NCBI RefSeq assembly: GCF_009856865.1
Contig: NZ_WVUD01000001.1
Coordinates: 310,001-374,000, forward strand
Direction: 5' to 3'
DNA: 64,000 nucleotides
DNA from: Solidesulfovibrio aerotolerans
GTDB taxonomy: Bacteria; Desulfobacterota; Desulfovibrionia; Desulfovibrionales; Desulfovibrionaceae
Of the stretch, positions 1 to 8,572 are shown in pieces. Numbering within the stretch: the first letter of the stretch is position 1; each line of letters opens with the position of its first letter. The notes under the pieces are model-generated. The model had not been told where the DNA came from. It saw only the letters and a list, made by a program, of their open reading frames with translations, and did not search any database. A program made the position numbers and the translations under genes.

Positions 1-751
1 TGTTGCCAAGAGACACCACGCCGGTGTCCAGGGCGGTGATAAGGCCGCCGCCGTCGCAGATGACCGCGTTGGTGGACTCGCGGTAGATGCGGCCAAAGCC
101 GCCGGTGGCGACCAGGGTGGCCCGGGCCAGATACGCGGTCAACTCGCCGGTTTTAAGGCACCGGGCAATGGCTCCCATGCAGACGTCGCCGTCGTGAATG
201 AGCGCAATGGCCTCGACCTTGTCCACCACGTTGACACCCATCTGGGCGGCGCGGTTATCCAGCGTATAAAGGACACAGTGGCCGGTGCCGTCGGAGGTGT
301 AGCAGGTGCGCCACTTGGCTGTGCCACCAAAGTTGCGCGAGTGGATAAGGCCTTCGTTTTCGGGCTTTTCAAAGGCGGTAAAGGGCTTGCCTCCCTTGTA
401 ATAGGTCTGCTCGCCGGGCACGACGCGGTTCCAGGGCACGCCCCAAAAGGCCATTTGGCGCATGGCGATGGGCGCGGCATCGACGAACAGCCGGGCCACT
501 TCCTGATCGCAGCCCCAGTCGGAGCCTTTGACGGTGTCGGCGAAGTGGACATCGGGGGAATCGCCCTCGCCCATGGCCGAGTTGCCAAGGGCCGCCTGCA
601 TGCCGCCCTGGGCGGCCGAGGAGTGGGAACGTCTGGCCGGGACAATGGACAGGCAGATGACGGAGAACCCGTTGTCGGCAGCCTCGATGGCCACGCGTTC
701 GCCGGCCAGCCCTGCGCCGATGCACAAGAGATCGGTCTGGATTATTTTCAT
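1..751 (-). CDS. frdA: Fumarate reductase flavoprotein subunit FrdA (N-terminal part, runs off window)
   Basis: Catalytic FAD subunit of a membrane-bound fumarate reductase/succinate dehydrogenase. The start MKIIQTDLLCIGAGLAG gives the N-terminal Rossmann dinucleotide-binding loop. The motif RSHSSAAQGG contains the histidine that binds FAD covalently in this family. Only about 250 residues are in the window; the reading frame is open to base 1, so the gene continues beyond the left edge, where frdB would be expected. It follows the cytochrome b gene by about 10 bp, the FrdC-A(-B) order known from Wolinella-type enzymes. Fumarate reduction and succinate oxidation cannot be told apart from sequence; the dctA neighbour favours fumarate respiration (inference). 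Confidence 0.93.
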   Translation of the reverse strand, partial: MKIIQTDLLCIGAGLAGERVAIEAADNGFSVICLSIVPARRSHSSAAQGGMQAALGNSAMGEGDSPDVHFADTVKGSDWGCDQEVARLFVDAAPIAMRQMAFWGVPWNRVVPGEQTYYKGGKPFTAFEKPENEGLIHSRNFGGTAKWRTCYTSDGTGHCVLYTLDNRAAQMGVNVVDKVEAIALIHDGDVCMGAIARCLKTGELTAYLARATLVATGGFGRIYRESTNAVICDGGGLITALDTGVVSLGN

Positions 752-761
752 GGAAGCACCC

Positions 762-1421
762 TTATTTGAGCGGCAGGAAGTAGTAACGCAACAGCGACAG
801 CAGGCCGATGCCGATGAAAACGGCGGTCAGCAGATTTTCTTTCTTTTTAAGGGTCCAGCGGCCCGGCCGGTCAACGAAGCCCCATTTGACCAGGATGCGG
901 TAAAAACCGATGCCGACGTGGAGTTCCACCATGGGGAGCAGGAAGAGGTAAAAAACGAACCAGAAGCCGGTCTGGATGCGGGCGGCCGACTTTTCGGCCG
1001 TAATGGGCAGATTGGTCAGGACCACCCAGAGGTGGATGGCACCCATGATGAGGATGCCCATGGCGGTAACGGCCTGGACGATCCACAGCCAGGTGTCAGG
1101 ATGGCGCAGGCGTTTGGCGTTGGCCAGCATGACGCGCTGCTGGGCGGTATTAAACGGAATCTTTCTGGCGGCCAGGACGAAGTGGACGAGGAAGCACAGA
1201 AAGATCAGCGGGCCGCCGACTTGCGCCATGTAGGTGGCCTCGAAAAACCAGGCCAGACCGTTCATGACGCCGGGTCCGAGCAGGATGCTGGAGACGAGGA
1301 TCAGGTGGCTCCACATGAACAGGATCAGCGCCGCACCGGTGAGCATCTGCGCCCAGTCGAGATAAGCCGAGAGTTTGCCGACGGGCAGTCCCTCGTGGGT
1401 TGCCGTGGTTGGAACGGACAT
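762..1421 (-). CDS. frdC: Fumarate reductase cytochrome b subunit FrdC
   Basis: Membrane anchor of 219 residues that carries haem and passes electrons between the menaquinone pool and FrdB/FrdA. Five hydrophobic segments are visible (around residues 25-50, 70-90, 115-140, 155-180 and 198-217), with histidines in the segments (FMWSHLILV, FLVHFVLAA, MGAIHLWVV, VELHVGIGF) as expected of the dihaem B-type family of Wolinella and other epsilon/deltaproteobacteria. It lies 21 bp downstream of dctA and 10 bp upstream of frdA on the same strand, which suggests one transcript. Length is normal for this family. Confidence 0.92.
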   Translation of the reverse strand: MSVPTTATHEGLPVGKLSAYLDWAQMLTGAALILFMWSHLILVSSILLGPGVMNGLAWFFEATYMAQVGGPLIFLCFLVHFVLAARKIPFNTAQQRVMLANAKRLRHPDTWLWIVQAVTAMGILIMGAIHLWVVLTNLPITAEKSAARIQTGFWFVFYLFLLPMVELHVGIGFYRILVKWGFVDRPGRWTLKKKENLLTAVFIGIGLLSLLRYYFLPLK

Positions 1422-1442
1422 GGATTATCCTCCGTCAGGTGT

Positions 1443-2810
1443 TTACGATTTGCTGGAAGCGGCCACAGTGGCGGATTCGGCCGATTCTTCAAGGATGAGC
1501 ATGTCTTCGGGGTCGTCGGCGTATTCGTCGTCGGCACCGGAGAGAACGGCCTGGAGCTTGTTCATGTCCATGGCCCCTTCCCACTTGGCCACGACGATGG
1601 TGGCGATGCCGTTGCCGATCAGGTTGGTGATGGCCCGGGCTTCGGACATGAAGCGGTCAACGCCAAGGAGCAGGGTCAGCGAGGCCACCGGGATGGTGCC
1701 GACCGTCTGGAGGGTGGCGGCCAGGGTGATAAAGCCGCCGCCGGTGACGGCTGCCGCGCCCTTGGACGTGAGCAGCAGCACGAAGAGCAGATAGAGCTGG
1801 TGGTTTAAGTCCAGGGGTGTGTTGGTGGCCTGGGCCAGGAACACGGCGGCCATGGTCAGGTAGATGCAGGTGCCGTCGAGGTTAAACGAATAGCCCATGG
1901 GCAGACACAGGCCGACCACGGACTTGTCGGCCCCGGCGTTTTCCAGCTTGGCCATCATGCGGGGCAGGGCCGCCTCGGAGGAGGAGGTGCCCAGCACGAG
2001 CAGGATTTCTTCTTTGATGTAGACGAGATAGCGCCACAGGGAGAAGCCGGAGAACTTGCAGACGGCGGCCAGGACGACGAAGATGAAGATGATGCAGGTC
2101 GTGTAGACGCCGAGCATGAGGTAGAGCAGCTTGAGCAGGGCTTCATGACCCTGGGAGGAGACCACGTAGGCCATGGCTCCGAACGCGCCAAGTGGCGCGA
2201 AATACATGATGTAGTGGACGACCTTAAAGAGCCCTCGTCCAAACTCGTCAATGATTTTGATGATGTTTTTGGCCTTGTCACCGAGGTTGGCCAGACCGAC
2301 GCCGAAGAGGATGGAGAAAAAGAGCACCTGGAGGATTTCACCCTTGGCAAAGGCATCGACCACCGAGGTGGGCACGATGTTCATGAGGAAGTCCACGGTG
2401 GACATCTTTTTCGCTTTGCCGGCGAATTCTTCGACCTTGGCGATTTCCTTCTGGTTGGCCTGCATCTTGGCGGCATATTCGTCCATGCCGGCACCGGGCT
2501 GATAGAGGTTGACCACGACCAGACCGATGGCCAGGGCAAACAGGGTCATGGTCCAGAAATAGAGCATGCATTTGATGCCCACCCGGCCGACCTTGCCCAT
2601 ATCGCCCATTTTGGCGATGCCGGTGACGACGGTGCAGAAGATGATGGGTGCGATGATCATTTTGACCATGCGGATAAAGGCCGTGCCGAATGGCTGCATG
2701 GATTCGGCAAAGCCCTTGGTGGCCGGCACCAGGCCGAGGACGATACCGACGACAATGCCGGTGATGACCCAGAAATAGAGAGACTTGTAAAACGCTTTGT
2801 GGCCGCTCAT
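1443..2810 (-). CDS. dctA: C4-dicarboxylate:cation symporter DctA
   Basis: Inner-membrane symporter of the DAACS family (455 residues), importing fumarate, succinate or malate with H+ or Na+. Family marks are the serine-rich loop [11 protein letters not shown] and the substrate/cation motif region [16 protein letters not shown]. Eight or so hydrophobic segments alternate through the protein. The acidic C-tail ([11 protein letters not shown]) is non-membrane. It is the first gene of a dctA-frdC-frdA unit, so uptake and reduction of fumarate appear co-expressed. A sigma-54-type promoter lies about 165 bp upstream and a terminator-like hairpin lies between the two. The ATG at 2808-2810 is preceded by AAGGAGCG, a good ribosome-binding site. 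Confidence 0.92.
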   Translation of the reverse strand: MSGHKAFYKSLYFWVITGIVVGIVLGLVPATKGFAESMQPFGTAFIRMVKMIIAPIIFCTVVTGIAKMGDMGKVGRVGIKCMLYFWTMTLFALAIGLVVVNLYQPGAGMDEYAAKMQANQKEIAKVEEFAGKAKKMSTVDFLMNIVPTSVVDAFAKGEILQVLFFSILFGVGLANLGDKAKNIIKIIDEFGRGLFKVVHYIMYFAPLGAFGAMAYVVSSQGHEALLKLLYLMLGVYTTCIIFIFVVLAAVCKFSGFSLWRYLVYIKEEILLVLGTSSSEAALPRMMAKLENAGADKSVVGLCLPMGYSFNLDGTCIYLTMAAVFLAQATNTPLDLNHQLYLLFVLLLTSKGAAAVTGGGFITLAATLQTVGTIPVASLTLLLGVDRFMSEARAITNLIGNGIATIVVAKWEGAMDMNKLQAVLSGADDEYADDPEDMLILEESAESATVAASSKS

Positions 2811-2888
2811 GCAGACGCTCCTTGGCGGAATCGCAACCGAAAATCAGTGCGTCCGCGTTTGGCCGGGAAGGCCGTGGGGGTGTGCGCC

Positions 2889-2916
2889 AAAAAAACGGAA
2901 CCCGCGTGTTCCGTTT
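2889..2916 (-). terminator. Terminator-like hairpin in the dctA leader (possible attenuator)
   Basis: On the minus strand a perfect 9-bp stem (AAACGGAAC / GTTCCGTTT, 6-nt loop) runs straight into seven T residues (complement of 2889-2895), the layout of an intrinsic terminator. It lies between the sigma-54-type promoter at 2977-2991 and the dctA start at 2810. It could stop read-through from the upstream regulator gene or attenuate dctA itself; the sequence does not decide. Confidence 0.7.
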
Positions 2917-2976
2917 CGCCCTGCGCCGATGTACCGGATTTGGCGTGATCGCGCCAGACCTCTTGCGCAATTAATG

Positions 2977-2991
2977 GCAAAGAGCATGCCA
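2977..2991 (-). promoter_or_regulatory. Sigma-54 (-24/-12) promoter for dctA-frdCA
   Basis: Read on the minus strand: TGGCAT-GCTCT-TTGC, against the consensus TGGCAC-N5-TTGC. The invariant GG and GC are separated by exactly 10 bases. The only mismatch in the -24 box is its last base. A sigma-54 activator gene is immediately adjacent upstream. Confidence 0.75.
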
Positions 2992-3087
2992 GCTTGATGG
3001 TCTGTAAAATCTTAATTAAAGGTGTTTTATTTTAGTGAGTTGCAAAGAATCCGCGCGACACTGGCCGCTGCGGGTGGGGCATTGATA

Positions 3088-3105
3088 TGTGGCACTTGTG
3101 CCACA
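3088..3105. promoter_or_regulatory. Palindrome, candidate enhancer (UAS) for the sigma-54 activator
   Basis: TGTGGCAC-TT-GTGCCACA is a perfect 8-bp inverted repeat about 97 bp upstream of the -24 element of the dctA promoter. That distance suits an enhancer-binding protein. The activator gene begins its 3' end only 56 bp further on. Binding is inferred from position and symmetry only. Confidence 0.5.
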
Positions 3106-3113
3106 CATGGGGC

Positions 3114-3139
3114 GCAGGTGGGGCGTTTGCCCCACCTGC
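3114..3139. promoter_or_regulatory. Second strong inverted repeat, UAS or mRNA 3' hairpin
   Basis: GCAGGTGGGGC and GCCCCACCTGC form a perfect 11-bp inverted repeat around GTTT. An additional GGGGC/GCCCC pairing (3109-3113 with 3143-3147) can extend it. No T-tract follows on either strand, so it is a poor intrinsic terminator. It is close to the stop codon of the activator gene and could be a 3' stabilising hairpin or a second activator site. Confidence 0.45.
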
Positions 3140-3160
3140 CTGTGCCCCGCTTGCAGGGTC

Positions 3161-5935
3161 TCAACCCACGCCCAGGCGAGCCATGTTGCGGTACAAGGTG
3201 CGCCGGTCCACGCCGAGCAGCCGCGCGGCCTGGGCCCGGTTGCCCTGGGTCTGGCGCAGGGCGCCGTCGATGGCGTCGCGCGTCAGGCCGCCGCGCCAGG
3301 GGTGGTGCGGCGGCGGGACCGTCGGCCGGGGCTGCGGTGCCAGCAGTTCGCGCGGCAGATGCGCGGCCAGGATTTCGCTCTCCGGGCACAGCACGCAGGC
3401 GTGTTCCATGGCGTATTTGAGTTCGCGCACGTTGCCCGGCCAGGGATAGTCCATGAGGATGCCCATGACCTCTTCGGACAGACGCGTGATGGTCTTGCCG
3501 AAGTTGGCGGCAAAGTGGCGCATGAAATGATCGGATAACAGCGGAATGTCTTCGACCCGTTCCCGCAGCGGCGGCAGGCGCACCTCCACCACCTTGAGCC
3601 GGTAGTAGAGGTCGGCCCGAAACAGCCCCGCCCGGATGCGCTCGGGCAGATCCACGTTGGTGGCAGCCAGGACGCGCACATCGGCCTTGCGCGTTTTGGC
3701 CTCGCCCACCCGCTCGAATTCCTTGGTTTCCAGCACGCGCAAAAGCCCGAGCTGGAGGCGCGGCGAGACATCGCCGATTTCGTCCAAAAGGATGGTGCCA
3801 CCCTGGGCCGCCTCAAACCGGCCCACCTTGTCGCGGATGGCTCCGGTAAAGGCCCCGCGCACATGCCCGAACAGTTCGCTGCCGAGCAACTCATCGGACA
3901 GGGCCGAACAGTTGACCCGGATAAAGGGCTTTTTGGCCCGTGGGCCGCCGAAGTGGACGGCCTCGGCCACCAGCTCCTTGCCGGTGCCGGATTCGCCGGT
4001 AATAAGGACGGTGGTGTCCACCTCGCCGAGCTGGTCGAGCATGGGGTAGATGTCGCGCATGGGCTTGGATTTGCCGATAATCCCCCGGTGGCTGTGCAGA
4101 TCGGTCAGGCGTTTTTCCAGATCGGCCAACCGGGTGATGTCGCGGATAATGAGCACCGCCCCGACAAAGGTTGCGGCCTCGCCGGACAGGGGCATGGAAT
4201 TGATGACCACCACCCGGCCGGGGTTTTGCCCCTGGCATTCCACCCGGTATTCGATGACCGGTTTCTGGGTGGCCAGTGTCGAGCGCAGGGCCGCAAAGCA
4301 GCCCCGGCGGCAGGCACCGGACACCACCTGCTGCCCGCCCGGACCGGTCAGGATGTCGCCGACGAAACAGACGTCGGTCAGGGGCCGGTTGGTCTTTATG
4401 ACCCGCATTTTGGTATCGACAACCACGATGGCATCGGGAATGGCCCGGAAGATGGCTTCGAGGTTGAGCCGCAGGCTTTCCTTTTCGGTGAGAAGGGCGC
4501 GCGTGGCGGCTTCGGCCCGCACCCGTTCGGTGACATCCTGGACGATGGGCATGAAATAGTGCGGCCGGCCGGCCACATCGCGAATGAGGCGCACCGACAG
4601 ATGGACCCAGACCGTCTCGCCGCCCGGGCGCAGGTAGCGCTTGTCGATCTCGTAGCGGTCGAGTTCCCCGGCCAGCAGCCGTTCGGCCCAGTCAAGGGTT
4701 TCGGCCACATCCTCGGGATGGGTGATTTCGAGCATGGACTTGCCGAGTAATTCGGAGGCGGCGTAGCCGGTGATGCGGCACAGGGCGTCGTTGACCTGAA
4801 GGAAGCGGTACTCCAGGGACAGGATGCTGGCCCCGATGGGCGACTGGTCAAAGGTGCGGCGAAATTTTTCCTCGCTTTCCCGCAGCACGCCTTCGGCCTG
4901 TTTGCGGTCGGTCACGTCGCGCACCATCCAGACGCTGTGGTCGGGGCCGCCCTTGTGGGGAAAGCCGCTGGCCGAGACTTCCAGCGGCACGGTTTGCCCG
5001 CCGGGGCGAAGGCCGGTCAACTCGCCCCGGAAGCGGCCGGCTCCGGCCAGGGCGGCCAGGGCGGCAGTCAGGCGGCCGTCGGCGTCGTTTATGATATCAG
5101 CCAGGCCCGCGTCGGCCAGGGCTGCTTCGCTGCGCCCAAAAATGCGCTCGGATTCCGGGTTGGCCGTGACAATGGCCCCGGCGGCCGCGCACAGGATGAC
5201 GCCGTCGATGCTGCCGGTGACGATGGAACGGTAGCGCTCCAAAATGTCGTTGTAGGCTTCCTCGGCCCGCTTTCGGGCCGTGATGTCGATGTTGAGGCCT
5301 TCAATATACAGGGCGGCGCCGGCGGTGTCGTGCACGATCCGGGCCGCCTGGGAAATCCATTTGACCGAGCGGTCCTTGCGGTAAAAGCGGGTTTCAAGGC
5401 CAGTGACAAAGCCATCCCTGCCCAGGCGCTCCAGGAAGCGGTCGCGATCGGCCGGGTCCACGTAGAGTTCGGACCGCAGATCCGACAGGGCGGCGATCAT
5501 GTCGGCCGGGTTGTCGTAGCCGAGGATGGCGGCCAGGGCCGGGTTGACATCGAGGAAACGGCCGCCGGGGGTGGACTGGAAGATGCCCTCCACGGCGTTG
5601 GTGAAAAATCCCCGATACTTGTCCAGATCGGCGACCAGAGCGGTAACATCGGCTACGGAAAAGACGTAGAGCGGCTCGCCGCCCAGCCGCAGCGGGCGGC
5701 GCGACAGGACGAACCAGCGCAGATCGCCCCCGGCTCCCAGACGCGAAAGCAGCGCCCCGCGTCCGGCCGGCGGCTCGTGGACCGACGTCGAAAGGCCAAG
5801 CTGGCTCCAGCGCGGTGAGACGACGCCGGAAAGGTCGAGGTCGAGCAGGCGTCTGGCTTCGGCATCGGCCTCGGCCACTTCTCCGTCATCGCCAACCAGC
5901 ACCACGCCAACGGGGATGGTCTCAAAAGGCGGCAT
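3161..5935 (-). CDS. PAS-rich sigma-54-dependent transcriptional activator (NtrC/bEBP family)
   Basis: 924-residue enhancer-binding protein. The N-terminal 600 residues hold about five PAS-like modules (for example YRGFFTNAVEGIFQ near 105, RYRSIVTGSIDGVI near 230, KFRRTFDQSPIGASIL near 355, LEAIFRAIPDAIVVVD near 490); the last contains a CRRGC pair that might bind a cofactor or sense redox (inference). The AAA+ domain has Walker A GESGTGKE near 645, the sigma-54 contact loop GAFTGA, and Walker B LLDEIGD. The C-terminus is a Fis-type HTH (GNRAQAARLLGVDRRTLYRNM). There is no receiver domain, so the signal is probably sensed through PAS. Likely target is the adjacent dctA-frd unit, which has a matching promoter; the ligand is unknown. 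Confidence 0.9.
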   Translation of the reverse strand: MPPFETIPVGVVLVGDDGEVAEADAEARRLLDLDLSGVVSPRWSQLGLSTSVHEPPAGRGALLSRLGAGGDLRWFVLSRRPLRLGGEPLYVFSVADVTALVADLDKYRGFFTNAVEGIFQSTPGGRFLDVNPALAAILGYDNPADMIAALSDLRSELYVDPADRDRFLERLGRDGFVTGLETRFYRKDRSVKWISQAARIVHDTAGAALYIEGLNIDITARKRAEEAYNDILERYRSIVTGSIDGVILCAAAGAIVTANPESERIFGRSEAALADAGLADIINDADGRLTAALAALAGAGRFRGELTGLRPGGQTVPLEVSASGFPHKGGPDHSVWMVRDVTDRKQAEGVLRESEEKFRRTFDQSPIGASILSLEYRFLQVNDALCRITGYAASELLGKSMLEITHPEDVAETLDWAERLLAGELDRYEIDKRYLRPGGETVWVHLSVRLIRDVAGRPHYFMPIVQDVTERVRAEAATRALLTEKESLRLNLEAIFRAIPDAIVVVDTKMRVIKTNRPLTDVCFVGDILTGPGGQQVVSGACRRGCFAALRSTLATQKPVIEYRVECQGQNPGRVVVINSMPLSGEAATFVGAVLIIRDITRLADLEKRLTDLHSHRGIIGKSKPMRDIYPMLDQLGEVDTTVLITGESGTGKELVAEAVHFGGPRAKKPFIRVNCSALSDELLGSELFGHVRGAFTGAIRDKVGRFEAAQGGTILLDEIGDVSPRLQLGLLRVLETKEFERVGEAKTRKADVRVLAATNVDLPERIRAGLFRADLYYRLKVVEVRLPPLRERVEDIPLLSDHFMRHFAANFGKTITRLSEEVMGILMDYPWPGNVRELKYAMEHACVLCPESEILAAHLPRELLAPQPRPTVPPPHHPWRGGLTRDAIDGALRQTQGNRAQAARLLGVDRRTLYRNMARLGVG

Positions 5936-5948
5936 GGCAGCGAAGCGG

Positions 5949-6401
5949 TTAGGGCGTCACGACGGTTGAAATGGAGTTTTTGGGCGAACCTGAGACGATC
6001 CGGCGGCTTATGGCCAGATAGACAATGGCCTTGCGCTTGGGATCGTAGAGCCGGTTGACCTCGGTGTCCTTGAAAATGATGGACGTGCCTTCGGAGAACA
6101 CCTTCTTTTTCTTGGGAAACTTCTCCGGCAGGGTGACGGGGCAGGTTTTGCGGCAATCGAGGGAAAATTCCGAAGGATCTTCGGCCAGTCCCACGGCCCC
6201 GGACACGCCGCCGGTGCGAGCCTGGCTCATGTAGCAGGTGACGCAGGGCAGGTCGGGATCGTCAAAGGCGCTGACGCAGACCTTGTGGTTGGCTCCGACA
6301 AGCTTCCATTCGGTGGTGACGCAGTCGATTTCCTCGGCAACGGCCGGCTGGGCGGCTGCAATGAGGGCGGCGGCAAACAGGCAGCAGATAATGTGGCGCA
6401 T
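5949..6401 (-). CDS. creA: CreA family periplasmic protein
   Basis: 150-residue exported protein. A signal peptide (MRHIICCLFAAALIAAAQPAVAEE, with AVA-EE as the cleavage region) precedes a domain that matches E. coli CreA over its whole length: KLVGANHKVCVSAFDDPD, VTCYMSQARTGGVSG, GLAEDPSEFSLDC and SPKNSIS. CreA function remains poorly defined. This copy has extra cysteines (for example PCVTCYM, CRKTC) suggesting disulfides. The ATG at 6399-6401 is chosen because it begins the signal peptide; the frame is open further upstream without a recognisable sequence. It ends 13 bp before the sigma-54 activator start, so the two may share a transcript. Confidence 0.85.
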   Translation of the reverse strand: MRHIICCLFAAALIAAAQPAVAEEIDCVTTEWKLVGANHKVCVSAFDDPDLPCVTCYMSQARTGGVSGAVGLAEDPSEFSLDCRKTCPVTLPEKFPKKKKVFSEGTSIIFKDTEVNRLYDPKRKAIVYLAISRRIVSGSPKNSISTVVTP

Positions 6402-6568
6402 GGGCGGCCTCGTGGTTGGGGTTGGCGATTCTGGGAAAACTCCTACGCCAAATGCGCAAGGTTCGCCAGACAGGGCCGGCGTCGGGCCAGCGTCCGGCAG
6501 CTTCGGGCCGCGGGTTCGGGAGCAAAAAGCGAAAGCCCGCCTCCCCGTTTTGCGCCCGGCCAGGCGCA

Positions 6569-6602
6569 ACAAAAAAGGGGACCGGCCAAACAGCCGATCC
6601 CC
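6569..6602 (-). terminator. Intrinsic terminator after the CoA-disulfide reductase gene
   Basis: Read on the minus strand: 10-bp stem (GGGGATCGGC / GCCGGTCCCC, one mismatch, 6-nt loop) followed by TTTTTT. It is about 30 bp past the stop codon of the flavoprotein gene. Confidence 0.8.
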
Positions 6603-6633
6603 GCAAGAAACAGCGAGTCAGCGAGGAGGCCGT

Positions 6634-8337
6634 CTAGACGTCGACACCGGCTGCGTTGACCGCAGCCATGCCGCCTTCGACGCTGACCACCTGGGTAAAG
6701 CCGGCGTCGGTCAGGGTGACCAGGGCTTCGTAGGAGCGTGCCCCGGTGTTGCACATAAGGAACACCGGTTTGTCCTTGGGCACTTCCTGCAAACGGTGGC
6801 GCAACTGGCCCTGGGGGATGTTGTGCCAACGGCCGGGATGCTTTGCCTCCAGCGGAGCGCCTTGCAGGTTTTCCCGGCAGTCGATGACCTGCACGTTGCT
6901 GTCGGCGTCATCCCAAAGTTTGGCGAATTCCGTCACCGAAATGCCCTTGTTCTGGCCGGTGAGGATGTTGTCGGCGGCATTGCCCACGGTGTTTAAGATG
7001 TCCATGGCTGCGGCAAAGGGCGGCGAGTAGGCCACTTCCACGTTGGAGATGTCGGACACGGTGGGCTTTTGTGGCAGCATGGCGGCCACGGTGTTGATCT
7101 TGCCGATAAGGGCGTCGCCCATAACGCTCACCCCTTGCAGGCCAAGGACGCGCCGGGTGCCGCGCTCGGCCACCAGCTCCAGGGACATAAGACCATGCTC
7201 GGGATAAAAATGCGCCCGGTCAATGGCTGTAATGTGCGTGGCCACGGCGTCAAAGCCGGCCCGCGTTGCCCCGGCCAGGGTCAGACCCGTGCCGGCCACA
7301 CCCAGATCGAAGAGCTTGACGCACCAGGAGCCGACCACGCCCGTAAAGCGCGCGTCGCCGCCGGCCAGATTGTCGCCGATGACCCGGCCCTGCCGGTTGG
7401 CCATGGACCCCAGCGGCAGATACATGGGCTGGCCGGTGACCAGATTTTTGACTTCCACGCAGTCGCCGCCGGCATAGATGTCGGGGTCCGAGGTGCGCAT
7501 GTGTTCGTTAACCAGCACGCCGCCCCGCTCGGACACGGCCAGGCCGGCCGCCTTGGCCAGCTCGGCATTGGGCACGACGCCGACAGAGACGATGACCATG
7601 TCGGCCTCGACAACACCCTTGTCCGTGACCACCCGTTCCACCTTGCCGTTGCCCTCGATGCGGGCCACCTGTTCGGATAAACGGAAGGCCACGCCCTTTT
7701 CCTCCATGTGCTTGCGCGCCATGGTGGACAGGGTCGGGCCGGTGACGCCGGGAAGGATCTGGTCGAACAGTTCGATGACCGTCACCTCCAGCCCCCACAT
7801 GTCGGCAAAGGCCACAGCCATCTCCAGGCCGATAAAGCCCGAGCCGATAATGGCCACCGAGCCAACACTTCCGGCCGCCACCGCCGCCTTGATGGATTCG
7901 GCCGCCTCCAGGCTGTCCACTGTGTGCACGCCCGGCAGGTCAAGGCCCGCGATGGGCAGGCGCCGCGGCCGGCTGCCCATGGCCAGGACCAGCTTGTCGT
8001 AGGGGATGGTTTCTTCCCGGCCGGTGGGCAGATGCTTGGCCGTAACGGTCTTGGCCGCGCGGTCAATGGCTGTCACCTCGGTCTCGTTGCGGGCGTCCAC
8101 GTCTTTGACATCGCGGAAGAATTCGGGATTGCGCACCATGTGGAAGGCCGTGGATTGCAGGCCCGTGATTTCGCTGACCTCGCCGGAAACGTAGTAGGGA
8201 ATGCCGCAGCCGCCGTAGGAGATGCGCGGGCTGCGGTCCAGCATGATGACGTTGCTTTCCGGCTCCAGCCGTTTGAAACGGCAGGCGGCCTTGGGTCCCA
8301 GGGCGACGCCCCCGATGATGACAACCTGTTGCGACAT
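6634..8337 (-). CDS. CoA-disulfide reductase/NADH:polysulfide reductase-type flavoprotein with C-terminal rhodanese domain
   Basis: 567 residues. The first 450 are a pyridine nucleotide-disulfide oxidoreductase with FAD loop VVIIGGVALG, the single redox cysteine at about residue 44 in SYGGCGIPYY, the NAD loop near IIGSGFIGLEMA, and the FAD motif DIYAGGDC. The last 100 are a rhodanese domain with active-site loop CNTGARS. This fusion is known as CoADR-RHD or Npsr and reduces CoA disulfides, persulfides or polysulfide with NAD(P)H, which fits sulfur metabolism. Start chosen at the ATG preceded by AAGGA; an in-frame extension to 8739 has no family similarity. It is monocistronic, with its own terminator downstream. 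Confidence 0.88.
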   Translation of the reverse strand: MSQQVVIIGGVALGPKAACRFKRLEPESNVIMLDRSPRISYGGCGIPYYVSGEVSEITGLQSTAFHMVRNPEFFRDVKDVDARNETEVTAIDRAAKTVTAKHLPTGREETIPYDKLVLAMGSRPRRLPIAGLDLPGVHTVDSLEAAESIKAAVAAGSVGSVAIIGSGFIGLEMAVAFADMWGLEVTVIELFDQILPGVTGPTLSTMARKHMEEKGVAFRLSEQVARIEGNGKVERVVTDKGVVEADMVIVSVGVVPNAELAKAAGLAVSERGGVLVNEHMRTSDPDIYAGGDCVEVKNLVTGQPMYLPLGSMANRQGRVIGDNLAGGDARFTGVVGSWCVKLFDLGVAGTGLTLAGATRAGFDAVATHITAIDRAHFYPEHGLMSLELVAERGTRRVLGLQGVSVMGDALIGKINTVAAMLPQKPTVSDISNVEVAYSPPFAAAMDILNTVGNAADNILTGQNKGISVTEFAKLWDDADSNVQVIDCRENLQGAPLEAKHPGRWHNIPQGQLRHRLQEVPKDKPVFLMCNTGARSYEALVTLTDAGFTQVVSVEGGMAAVNAAGVDV

Positions 8338-8572
8338 GATGTGTCCTTGGGTTTCGCGTTGGTGTTGGGTGTCCGTCTCGGCTACGGCATCGGCCGCAGC
8401 CGGAAAATTCATACGGCGAAGGTCAGAAACTCCCGTTTTGCAGGGGGCTTGCCAAGGCCGTGGACGTTCGTGAAACGGAATTAAAGTAGGCCAAAGTGCG
8501 GTCATGTCAATGGTCGGGCCTTGCCGGGACCGACCGGCGGCTGTACCCATGGGGCAGGGAAAGGAGGCTTTG

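Noticed and set aside
528-1808. Long + strand open frames opposite frdC and dctA (also 12576-13733 opposite cooS and 59606-61180 opposite copA)
   Set aside because: Antisense frames in GC-rich DNA. They lack family motifs and ribosome-binding sites, while the opposite strand encodes clear conserved proteins.
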